DNA of 5,301 bases, taken from NCBI GenBank assembly GCA_947629595.1, contig CANREI010000083.1:1-5301 (forward strand). The letters run 5' to 3'. Positions within the stretch are counted from its first letter, which is position 1; each line of letters starts with the position of its first letter. This stretch comes from an uncultured Alphaproteobacteria bacterium. Its GTDB lineage: Bacteria; Pseudomonadota; Alphaproteobacteria; CAAHEQ01; UBA3637. Shown here piece by piece: positions 1 to 5,301 of this stretch. The position numbers and the translations under genes were made by a program. The notes below the pieces were generated by a model, which worked only from the letters and a program-made list of their open reading frames with translations, was not told the DNA's origin and made no database searches.

Positions 1-938
1 GGTAAAGAACGCGTTAAGGCCTCTAATTTTGTTTGCGCCGTTTCCATAACGCGATATAACCCGTCAATCAGCCGATTTTCGCTTTCATTGAGCCAAGCCG
101 TCAATTCGGCTTGTACGGGAACGGCTTTTTCCGCCGCACCGGTCGGTGTTGGCGCCCGTAAATCGGCGGCATAATCAATTAAAGTGGTGTCGGTTTCGTG
201 GCCGACGGCGGAAATTAACGGAATTTGCGAATTGGCAGCTGCCCGAACAACAATTTCTTCATTAAAGCAAAATAAATCTTCAAAACTGCCCCCGCCGCGC
301 GCAACAATCAACACATCGGGGCGGGGAATATGCGTGTTTTGAATGAAAATCCCCTCTTTCGGAATGGTGTTAAATCCCTCAATGGCGGTGGCAATTTGTT
401 CGGCCGCACCCTCTCCCTGAACCAAAACCGGCCATAAAAGAACCCGCCGCGGGCACCGTTCGTTCAACCGATGCATAATATCTCGAATAACAGCACCGGT
501 GGGACTGGTAACAACACCGATGACTTCCGGTAAAAACGGCATTTTTTTCTTGCGGGAAACATCAAACAATCCCTCTTTTTCCAATTTTTTCTTGCGATCA
601 TTTAACAGTTTGAGCAAGGCACCGATTCCGGCGGGACGGGCTTCCTGAACAATCATTTGATAATTGGATCGGCCGGGATAAGTGGATAATTTACCCGTAC
701 AGACCACTTCCAAACCTTCCGTCAGCGCTGCCATGGTGTCATTATCGCGCCCGCGCCAACAAATGGCCGATAAAACACTGTCGGCATCTTTTAAGGAAAA
801 ATATGTGTGTCCCGACGGTGCTTTTTTAACACCGACCACTTCGCCGCGCACGCGAATATCGCCGAAAACCTGCTCAACGCAAGCTTTGAGCGAAAGAGAA
901 ATTTCGGTAACGGTTAAAACGGGTTTTTCAACTTCCAT
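1..938 (-). CDS. xseA: Exodeoxyribonuclease VII large subunit (partial, C-terminus beyond left edge)
   Basis: Large, catalytic subunit of exonuclease VII, which with several copies of the small XseB subunit degrades single-stranded DNA from both ends to acid-soluble oligonucleotides in repair. I translated 312 codons. Residues about 6-100 form the N-terminal OB-fold, with TYFSLKD at 45-51. The nuclease domain follows, with GVVTSPTGAVIRDI (141-154), RGGGS (214-218), GHETD (246-250) and RAPTPTGAAE (261-270). The four residues reported as essential in E. coli XseA (Asp155, Arg205, His238, Asp241) correspond to Asp153, Arg214, His247 and Asp250. The segment before RGGGS is about 11 residues longer than in E. 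coli. The coiled-coil C-terminal third lies outside the window (E. coli protein about 456 residues). The ATG directly abuts the tadA stop, which is in the same frame and so rules out an earlier start. A GGAG six bases upstream sits inside the tadA end. It is probably co-transcribed with tadA; xseB is not in view. Confidence 0.97.
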   Translation of the reverse strand, partial: MEVEKPVLTVTEISLSLKACVEQVFGDIRVRGEVVGVKKAPSGHTYFSLKDADSVLSAICWRGRDNDTMAALTEGLEVVCTGKLSTYPGRSNYQMIVQEARPAGIGALLKLLNDRKKKLEKEGLFDVSRKKKMPFLPEVIGVVTSPTGAVIRDIMHRLNERCPRRVLLWPVLVQGEGAAEQIATAIEGFNTIPKEGIFIQNTHIPRPDVLIVARGGGSFEDLFCFNEEIVVRAAANSQIPLISAVGHETDTTLIDYAADLRAPTPTGAAEKAVPVQAELTAWLNESENRLIDGLYRVMETAQTKLEALTRSL

Positions 939-961
939 TTATTTCTCCGCCGATCGTTTTT
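923..961 (-). promoter_or_regulatory. xseA translation-start region embedded in the tadA 3' end
   Basis: On the minus strand the last codons of tadA contain GGCGGAG, and the GGAG core ends six bases before the xseA ATG (938-936). The TAA of tadA (941-939) touches that ATG, with no intergenic base. A ribosome finishing tadA therefore stops on the xseA start site, which suggests translational coupling. The geometry is seen in the sequence; the coupling is inferred. Confidence 0.6.
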
Positions 962-1400
962 GTTGAAAAAATGAAGTGAGGAGACGCCCGAAAACATCTT
1001 TGGAAATTCCCCCCGTAATTTGGGGTTTGTGATGCGTTTGCTTTTGCTCAAACACACGCGCTCCTTGACAAACACCGCCCGATTTTTGATCGAATGCGCC
1101 GAAATAAAGAGCGTCCAATCGGGCATTTGATATAGCGCCCGCACACATGGCGCACGGCTCCAACGTAACAAATAAGGAACAGCCGTTTAATCTTTTGGTA
1201 TTCAGTTTGCGACACGCTTTTTGAATGGCTCTTATTTCGGCATGAGCAGTGGGATTTTTTAATTTTTCCGTTTGATTGTAAGCCGAGGCAATAATTTGAC
1301 GTGTTTGCGTGTCAAAAATAACGGCGCCGACGGGAACCTCCTGTTTTTCAGCCGCTTTTTGAGCCAAATGAAGCGCTTTTTTTAAAATTTTTTCATCCAT
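939..1400 (-). CDS. tadA: tRNA-specific adenosine deaminase TadA
   Basis: Zinc deaminase that converts adenosine 34 to inosine in the anticodon of tRNA-Arg(ACG), so one tRNA reads CGU, CGC and CGA; normally essential and cytosolic. The 153-residue protein is slightly shorter than E. coli TadA (about 167). The cytidine/deoxycytidylate deaminase fold shows VPVGAVI at 22-28, the conserved Asn42, the HAE motif with zinc ligand His53 and proton-shuttle Glu55, and PCAMCAGA with zinc ligands Cys83 and Cys86, matching E. coli His57, Glu59, Cys87 and Cys90. TadA is favoured over guanine or cytosine deaminase by the PCAMCAGAI context and the FGAFDQKSG stretch after it. The ATG is preceded by AAGGAAG, with a longish gap of about 12 bases. 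It is first in a minus-strand unit with xseA directly behind it (stop and start codons adjacent), and it diverges from the rluB-like gene across a 71-base spacer. Confidence 0.97.
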   Translation of the reverse strand: MDEKILKKALHLAQKAAEKQEVPVGAVIFDTQTRQIIASAYNQTEKLKNPTAHAEIRAIQKACRKLNTKRLNGCSLFVTLEPCAMCAGAISNARLDALYFGAFDQKSGGVCQGARVFEQKQTHHKPQITGGISKDVFGRLLTSFFQQKRSAEK

Positions 1401-1471
1401 TTGCTTTTTTTACTTCCTTCTTTTTGTTTTTTTGTATATTATAACATTTATTGAAAAAAAGAAAGAGTTTT
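1401..1471. promoter_or_regulatory. Divergent tadA / rluB-like promoter spacer
   Basis: This 71-base AT-rich gap must hold the start signals of both divergent units. Read on the minus strand, 1443-1438 is a perfect TATAAT -10 hexamer. It would start the tadA transcript around 1431, leaving a leader of about 30 bases with the AAGGAAG ribosome site, but I see no good -35 hexamer 16-18 bases upstream. On the plus strand the overlapping TATATT (1435-1440) or TATAAC (1440-1445) could act as -10 for the rluB-like gene, again without a clear -35. Because the two -10 candidates overlap, the two polymerases could not bind at once. Long A/T runs here make chance matches likely, so the individual boxes are tentative. 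Confidence 0.4.
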
Positions 1472-2191
1472 ATGACACAAAAAAAAGAAAGAATTGCAAA
1501 AGTGATTGCCGGCGCCGGTGTTTGTTCGCGCCGAACGGCCGAAAATTATATTTTAGCAGGTCGCGTCACGGTGAACGGACAAAAGCTGTTAACGCCCGCT
1601 TTTCTGGCGGGTGAGACCGATATGATTTGCGTTGACGGTAAACCCGTCGGTGCAAAGCAGGAAACGCGGCTTTGGTGTTATCACAAACCGACGGGAATTG
1701 TTACCACACATAAAGATCCGCAGGGGCGTCCGACCGTTTTTGAGCAATTACCCGCCTATTTGCCGCGCGTGATTTCCGTCGGACGATTGGATTTAAATTC
1801 CGAAGGATTATTGTTACTCACAACTGACGGCGCTTTGGCTCGAAAATTGGAGCATCCCGCTTTGGGGTGGAAACGAAAATATCGCGTGCGTCTTCATGGC
1901 ACATTAACGAAAAGCATTCAGGAAAAACTGCAAAAGGGCGTTACCGTGCAAGGCATTCGTTATGCGCCTTGTCAAATAGAAGTTGAGCGCGTGCAAGGAA
2001 CAAACACATGGGTACTCATTACTTTAACGGAAGGCAAAAACCGTGAAATTCGTAAGATGATGGATTTTGTTCACTTGCCTGTTACGCGGTTAATTCGGGT
2101 AGCCTACGGGCCGTTTCAATTGGGTAATTTAGGAAAAGGAGAAGTGCGCGAAGTGACTAAAAAAGCAGTGAAAGAGTTGTTATGCGAATAA
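1472..2191 (+). CDS. rluB: 23S rRNA pseudouridine synthase, RsuA/RluB/E/F family (RluB-like)
   Basis: Isomerises a specific uridine of rRNA to pseudouridine; E. coli RluB modifies 23S U2605. The 239-residue protein has an N-terminal S4 RNA-binding domain (about 5-50, with AGVCSRRTAE at 15-24 and GRVTVNG at 30-36). The catalytic domain contains HKPTGIVTT at 71-79, GRLDLNSEGLLLLTTDG with catalytic Asp107, RKYRV at 135-139 and the EGKNREIRKM motif at 187-196. The ATG at 1472 is chosen because family members begin just before the ERIAKVIA-type S4 segment and a weak GAAAGAG precedes it. A TTG at 1451 would add seven lysine-rich residues and lacks a ribosome site. The end overlaps rsmD by 10 bases, so the two are surely co-transcribed. 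The family is certain; the choice of RluB over RsuA, RluE or RluF rests on length, the S4 domain and alphaproteobacterial context, and the target base is unproven. Confidence 0.93.
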   Translation: MTQKKERIAKVIAGAGVCSRRTAENYILAGRVTVNGQKLLTPAFLAGETDMICVDGKPVGAKQETRLWCYHKPTGIVTTHKDPQGRPTVFEQLPAYLPRVISVGRLDLNSEGLLLLTTDGALARKLEHPALGWKRKYRVRLHGTLTKSIQEKLQKGVTVQGIRYAPCQIEVERVQGTNTWVLITLTEGKNREIRKMMDFVHLPVTRLIRVAYGPFQLGNLGKGEVREVTKKAVKELLCE

Positions 2192-2739
2192 TCGGTGGAA
2201 CATATCGCGGCAAAAAATTATCGGCAGCCGATGAATCGATTACGCGCCCCACTTCGGACAGAGCCAAAGAAGGCCTGTTTAATATTTTATCGCATTATTT
2301 GCTGACACAAGGGAAAAATTGGGAAGATATTTTGTTTGCCGATGTCTTTGCCGGTTCGGGCGCCATCGGAATTGAAGCCATATCCCGCGGGGCGGCACAT
2401 ATTTTCTTTTTTGAAAGCAATCGCGTTGCCCGCAGCCATATTGAATTAAACGCGCGCGGCCTTCCCGAATGTTACGCGGTGTTCACAAACGCCTTAACAC
2501 CGCCGCCGGCTGCTCAAAGCGTTGATATTTATTTCAGCGATGCCCCCTACGGGCAAAATTTAACCGAACGGGCCTTAACGGCTTTTTATAAAACCGGTTG
2601 GTTAAATTCTGCCACACTGATTGTGTTAGAAACTCAAAGCGGCGAAAATCCTGTTTTGTCCGATGAATTTGAACTTGTGCGTCAATGCGGTTACGGACGA
2701 AATATGTTTTCCTTCGTGAAAATCAGAGAGTCAAAATGA
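2182..2739 (+). CDS. rsmD: 16S rRNA (guanine(966)-N2)-methyltransferase RsmD
   Basis: SAM-dependent enzyme that makes m2G966 in 16S rRNA (E. coli numbering) in the assembled 30S head near the P site. The 185-residue protein is near the usual length (E. coli 198). It starts with the family signature MRIIGGTYRGKKL and has RPTSDRAKEGLFNIL at 22-36. The SAM-binding motif I is DVFAGSGAIGIEAISRGA at 54-71, followed by Glu78 as the likely ribose-binding acid. The catalytic tetrapeptide, normally (D/N)PP(Y/F), reads DAPY at 120-123, so the first proline is alanine; the rest of the motif and the C-terminal strands (TLIVLE at 145-150) look intact. The ATG lies inside the last codons of the upstream pseudouridine synthase, with AAAGAG five bases before it, which suggests translational coupling of two rRNA-modification enzymes. 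No intrinsic terminator follows. Confidence 0.95.
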   Translation: MRIIGGTYRGKKLSAADESITRPTSDRAKEGLFNILSHYLLTQGKNWEDILFADVFAGSGAIGIEAISRGAAHIFFFESNRVARSHIELNARGLPECYAVFTNALTPPPAAQSVDIYFSDAPYGQNLTERALTAFYKTGWLNSATLIVLETQSGENPVLSDEFELVRQCGYGRNMFSFVKIRESK

Positions 2740-2749
2740 CGCAGAAATC

Positions 2750-2777
2750 TTGTTTTTTATTGATTCTTTTTTATATT
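2750..2777 (+). promoter_or_regulatory. Candidate promoter for tkt
   Basis: In the 89-base gap between rsmD and tkt, TTGTTT (2750-2755) and TATATT (2772-2777) are 16 bases apart. The first matches TTGACA at three of six positions and the second matches TATAAT at five of six. Transcription would begin near 2784, giving a leader of about 45 bases that ends in the strong AAAGGAG ribosome site at 2815-2821. The gap is T-rich, so the match may be chance; read-through from rsmD is the alternative. Confidence 0.3.
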
Positions 2778-2814
2778 TTCGAGAGCGCTTGATTTTATTC
2801 GTTTACTGTTTGAT

Positions 2815-2821
2815 AAAGGAG
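2815..2821 (+). promoter_or_regulatory. Ribosome binding site of tkt
   Basis: AAAGGAG lies seven bases before the ATG at 2829. It is much stronger than the AAAGAG-type sites ahead of the two rRNA-modification genes, fits a highly expressed central-metabolism enzyme, and fixes the tkt start. Confidence 0.8.
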
Positions 2822-2828
2822 AAGAAAA

Positions 2829-4793
2829 ATGAGTTATGTTAAAAATTTAGCTGCTGCCATTCGCATTTTATCGGTTGATATGATTGAAAAAGCACAATCG
2901 GGACACCCGGGTATGCCGCTCGGCATGGCTGATGTTGCCGCCGTTTTGTGGGCCAAATTTTTGCGGATTGATCCGACATGTCCCGCGTGGTTTAATCGCG
3001 ACAGATTTATTTTATCCAACGGGCACGGTTCGGCATTATTATACAGTTTATTATATTTATTCGGCTTTGAAGATGTTGATTTAAACGCGCTTCAATCCTT
3101 TCGGCAATTAGGATCCAAAACGGCGGGGCATCCAGAAAAAACGCTTATAAACGGCATTGATTTTTCAACCGGTCCTTTGGGGCAGGGGTTGGCCGGCGGT
3201 GTGGGTATGGCTTTGGCGGAACGATTGCTCAATGCCGAATTCGGCGATGCGCTTGTTCATCACAAAACCTATGTTTTCGCCGGTGACGGGTGTTTAATGG
3301 AGGGCATCTCCGAAGAAGCCGTTGCATTGGCCGGGCATTGGAAACTCAATCAACTGATTGTTTTGTGGGACGATAATCATATTACCATTGACGGCTCAAC
3401 CGATATTGCTTCTTCAACCGATATGAAAAAGCGGTTTGAAGCAAACAACTGGCTGGTATTAAAATGCGACGGGCATTCTCACTCATCAATTGAAAAAGCC
3501 CTCACACAAGCACAAACAAGCGATAAACCGGTGTTGATTGATTGCAAAACAACCATCGGTTTCGGTGCGCCGACCAAAGCAGGCACGCCCAAATGTCACG
3601 GATCGCCCTTGGGTGCCGATGAAATAGCGGGCTTGCGCCAAAAACTCAATTGGACTTCGGCTCCCTTTGAAATACCGCAAGCATTATTAACCGCCATTCG
3701 CACGCAGGCAAAGCAATGGGAAAAAACGCGCCGGGAATGGGAAAAACAAGTGGAAAAATCTCCTTATCGGCAAGAATTTATCAAGCGATTGACTCAAGAG
3801 ATTCCCGCTTGTCTTTCAACGGTTTTTAAACAATATAAAGAAGCGGTGATTCACCAAAAAGAAGCCCTTGCCACGCGCAAATCTTCCCAAAACATTATTA
3901 ACTTATTGGCCGAAAAAATGCCGTCATTGGTTTGCGGTTCCGCCGATTTGGCCGGCGCCTCTTATACCAAGCCTCAAACGGCCGTTGCCGTTACCAAAGA
4001 CAATTATGCCGGTCGATACATTCATTACGGTATTCGGGAACATGCCATGGGGGGTATTATGAACGGATTAGCCGCTCACGGCGGATTTATTCCGCTGGCC
4101 GGAACGTTTTTATCGTTTGTTGACTATATGAAACCCGCCATTCGCTTGGCTTGCCTGATGGAACTGCAAGAAATTTACGTTTTAACGCATGATTCAATCG
4201 GTGTCGGAGAAGACGGGCCGACGCATCAGCCGATTGAACAGCTTGTTTCCTTACGGGCAACACCGAATTTGCTGGTTCTGCGTCCGGCAGACAGTGTGGA
4301 AACCGCCGAATGTTATGAAACGGCGTTGGCACATCAAAAAACGCCTTCGGCCATTATTTGTTCACGGCAAGCGTTGCCGCTTTTAAGAGAAAATATTGAT
4401 GAAAATCTCTCTGCAAAAGGCGGATACGTTTTAAAAGAGATCTCCCCAAAACGAAACGTAACGCTGATTGCAACCGGATCGGAAGTTTCGTTGGCTTGTC
4501 GGGCAGCGGCTTTGCTGGAAAAAGAAAACATTGCCGCCGCCGTTGTTTCCATGCCGTGTCGGGAATTGTTCGAATTGCAATCGGCTTCTTATCGCGAAGC
4601 GGTGTTGGGAACGGTGCCACGCTTGGTGATTGAAGCCGCCTCTTCCTTGGGCTGGGATCGATTTATCGGCGAAACGGGTGCGATTTTATCTGTTGACGGT
4701 TTCGGTGCGTCCGGCAAAGGTGATGATTTATTTAAACATTTCGGATTCACGCCCGAAAATGTGGTTCAAATTGTGAAAAATTTGTTATTATAA
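2829..4793 (+). CDS. tkt: Transketolase
   Basis: Thiamine-diphosphate enzyme of the non-oxidative pentose phosphate pathway. It moves a two-carbon ketol unit between xylulose 5-phosphate and ribose 5-phosphate or erythrose 4-phosphate; a cytosolic homodimer. The 654 residues match full length (E. coli about 663). The N-terminal diphosphate-binding domain has SGHPGMPLG (24-32, His26), GHGSALLYS (65-73, His66), GHPE (His101), TGPLGQGLAGG (114-124), the metal-binding GDG at 152-154 with Asn183, and KCHGSPLG with His257. The pyrimidine domain has GIREHA with catalytic Glu404, the THDSIGVGEDGPTHQP stretch (453-468; His454, Asp462, His466) and Arg513. A C-terminal transketolase domain follows from about 540. 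The serine that contacts substrate phosphate in E. coli (Ser385) aligns with Ala377, with Ser378 next to it. DXP synthase is excluded by length and by the THDSIGVGEDGPTHQP motif. It is not followed by gap or pgk, its frequent partners in many alphaproteobacteria. Confidence 0.98.
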   Translation: MSYVKNLAAAIRILSVDMIEKAQSGHPGMPLGMADVAAVLWAKFLRIDPTCPAWFNRDRFILSNGHGSALLYSLLYLFGFEDVDLNALQSFRQLGSKTAGHPEKTLINGIDFSTGPLGQGLAGGVGMALAERLLNAEFGDALVHHKTYVFAGDGCLMEGISEEAVALAGHWKLNQLIVLWDDNHITIDGSTDIASSTDMKKRFEANNWLVLKCDGHSHSSIEKALTQAQTSDKPVLIDCKTTIGFGAPTKAGTPKCHGSPLGADEIAGLRQKLNWTSAPFEIPQALLTAIRTQAKQWEKTRREWEKQVEKSPYRQEFIKRLTQEIPACLSTVFKQYKEAVIHQKEALATRKSSQNIINLLAEKMPSLVCGSADLAGASYTKPQTAVAVTKDNYAGRYIHYGIREHAMGGIMNGLAAHGGFIPLAGTFLSFVDYMKPAIRLACLMELQEIYVLTHDSIGVGEDGPTHQPIEQLVSLRATPNLLVLRPADSVETAECYETALAHQKTPSAIICSRQALPLLRENIDENLSAKGGYVLKEISPKRNVTLIATGSEVSLACRAAALLEKENIAAAVVSMPCRELFELQSASYREAVLGTVPRLVIEAASSLGWDRFIGETGAILSVDGFGASGKGDDLFKHFGFTPENVVQIVKNLLL

Positions 4794-4803
4794 CCCGTCG
4801 GTA

Positions 4804-4832
4804 TTGAGAAAACAAATTCAACGCCTTATTTT
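4804..4832 (+). promoter_or_regulatory. Candidate promoter for the DUF2157 gene
   Basis: In the 59-base gap after tkt, TTGAGA (4804-4809, five of six matches to TTGACA) is followed after 17 bases by TATTTT (4827-4832, four of six to TATAAT). Transcription would start near 4839, only about 14 bases before the ATG but still including the whole AAGGAGG site. Spacing is ideal but the region is short and AT-rich, so this is tentative. No intrinsic terminator for tkt is visible in the gap, so read-through is equally possible. Confidence 0.3.
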
Positions 4833-4840
4833 TAAGAAAA

Positions 4841-4847
4841 AAGGAGG
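4841..4847 (+). promoter_or_regulatory. Ribosome binding site of the DUF2157 gene
   Basis: AAGGAGG, close to a full anti-16S match, lies five bases before the ATG at 4853 and settles that start. Upstream CGCCTT (4822-4827) is complementary to parts of AAGGAGGCG (4841-4849), so a transcript that begins further upstream could partly bury this site in a hairpin. Confidence 0.8.
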
Positions 4848-4852
4848 CGGAT

Positions 4853-5301
4853 ATGAATTTAAGTCAAAAAACAAACAATTGGGTTCAACATAACATTATT
4901 TCCGCATCGCAACGGCAGGAAATTTTGGAAGCGGAAAAAATAAAACAACCCCCGTTTTTATTTTTAACGCTGCTCTGGACGGCGGTCTTATGTTTATGTT
5001 TGGGAATTGCCGCCATTATGCGCGCTTATTGGTATCAAATACCCGATAGCGTTAAATTAACCATTGTCGGTGTTTTAATTGTGGGCGGCTTAATTTTATC
5101 TTATCTGGCCGTTAAAAAAGAGCGCCATAAATTAGCGGAAACGGCCCTGTTTTTCACGTTTTTGGCAATCGGCGGCGGCATCGGCCTTATTGCGCAAATT
5201 TTTAACTTGCCGATGGACGGTGCCACCGGCCTTTTATTATGGGCGGTTTTATCTTTGGGTATTGTGTTAATCAGCAAACGAAAATTATTGCCTTTTTTAT
5301 G
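4853..5301 (+). CDS. DUF2157-type integral membrane protein (partial, C-terminus beyond right edge)
   Basis: The first 149 codons of a membrane protein of unknown function. A hydrophilic N-terminal segment (1-33, with WVQHNIISASQ at 10-20) resembles the short cytoplasmic helical region that opens DUF2157 (Pfam PF09925) proteins. It is followed by four predicted membrane segments at about 35-56, 68-87, 97-117 and 125-141. The third and fourth hold the most family-like stretch: AETALFFTFLAIGGGIG, then LIAQIFNLPMD, then LLLWAVLSLG. The loop between segments 1 and 2 (RAYWYQIPDSVK) matches the family pattern of a Trp-containing turn after the first helix. No signal peptide is evident; the first helix probably serves as anchor. 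Family members usually run beyond 300 residues, so more than half is missing. No reaction can be assigned. It may start its own operon or ride on tkt transcription. The family call comes from pattern memory, not a profile search. Confidence 0.85.
   Translation, partial: MNLSQKTNNWVQHNIISASQRQEILEAEKIKQPPFLFLTLLWTAVLCLCLGIAAIMRAYWYQIPDSVKLTIVGVLIVGGLILSYLAVKKERHKLAETALFFTFLAIGGGIGLIAQIFNLPMDGATGLLLWAVLSLGIVLISKRKLLPFL

Noticed and set aside
682..966. 94-codon plus-strand open frame antisense to xseA and the tadA end
   Set aside because: Antisense to well-supported coding sequence; the translation is low-complexity Ser/Thr/Arg-rich and matches nothing I recognise.
914..1171. 85-codon minus-strand open frame inside tadA
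   Set aside because: It lies in another frame of the clearly coding tadA gene, has no ribosome site or recognisable domain, and is a shadow.
1451..1471. TTG at 1451 as the start of the rluB-like gene
   Set aside because: It would add only a Lys-rich seven-residue tail, has no Shine-Dalgarno, and the ATG at 1472 fits the family N-terminus.
2730..2760. GTCAAAATGAC hairpin at the rsmD stop followed by a T6 run, as an intrinsic terminator
   Set aside because: The stem is only four base pairs and the T run starts about ten bases later, so it does not have terminator geometry.
2760..2794. TTGATT repeated at 2760-2765 and 2789-2794 as paired regulator sites or alternative -35 boxes
   Set aside because: Hexamers this AT-rich recur by chance; the second would place a -10 on top of the tkt ribosome site.
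4087..4332. Antisense open frame in tkt, and several similar ones at 2834-3019, 3486-3680, 4334-4552 and 4354-4620
   Set aside because: All fall within the transketolase coding region in other frames, with no start signals or protein-like composition.
4784..4794. GTTATTATAAC near-palindrome at the tkt stop codon as an operator or terminator
   Set aside because: Its arms are five AT-rich bases around a one-base centre, it overlaps the coding end, and there is no second copy; likely chance.
1..5301. Mobile element, CRISPR array, tRNA/rRNA gene, riboswitch or defence system
   Set aside because: No repeats, inverted termini, integrase or transposase motifs, cloverleaf-like segments or long structured leaders were seen; over 95 percent of the window is housekeeping coding sequence.

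Overview
The window reads as ordinary chromosome of an AT-leaning Gram-negative bacterium, most likely an alphaproteobacterium. A tadA gene diverging from a pseudouridine-synthase/rsmD pair is an arrangement I associate with Alphaproteobacteria, and XseA, TadA, RsmD and transketolase all look alphaproteobacterial. The moderate GC and frequent TTA/ATT codons resemble uncultured, host- or gut-associated alphaproteobacterial genomes rather than high-GC soil lineages. This placement is inference from gene order and protein feel, not from a search.

Layout: the left 1.4 kb is a minus-strand pair, tadA (tRNA adenosine deaminase) followed directly by xseA (exonuclease VII large subunit, cut by the left edge). 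A short AT-rich divergent spacer (1401-1471) separates it from plus-strand genes: a 23S rRNA pseudouridine synthase (rluB-like) overlapping rsmD (16S rRNA guanine methyltransferase) by 10 bases. After an 89-base spacer comes tkt (transketolase), complete. After a further 59-base spacer comes the start of a DUF2157-type membrane protein, cut by the right edge. Six genes in all: four complete and two partial.

Functionally, tadA, rluB and rsmD form a small translation-modification cluster covering tRNA wobble deamination, 23S pseudouridylation and 16S m2G. xseA (DNA repair) and tkt (pentose phosphate pathway) appear to be neighbours rather than partners.

There are no tRNA or rRNA genes, mobile elements, CRISPR arrays, integrase or attachment sites, or convincing intrinsic terminators. 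I do not see a new biological system here. The points worth a second look are residue-level: an Ala in place of the first Pro of the RsmD catalytic DPPY-type motif, and an Ala at the position of the phosphate-binding Ser in transketolase. The partial DUF2157 locus and its leader are also worth checking.
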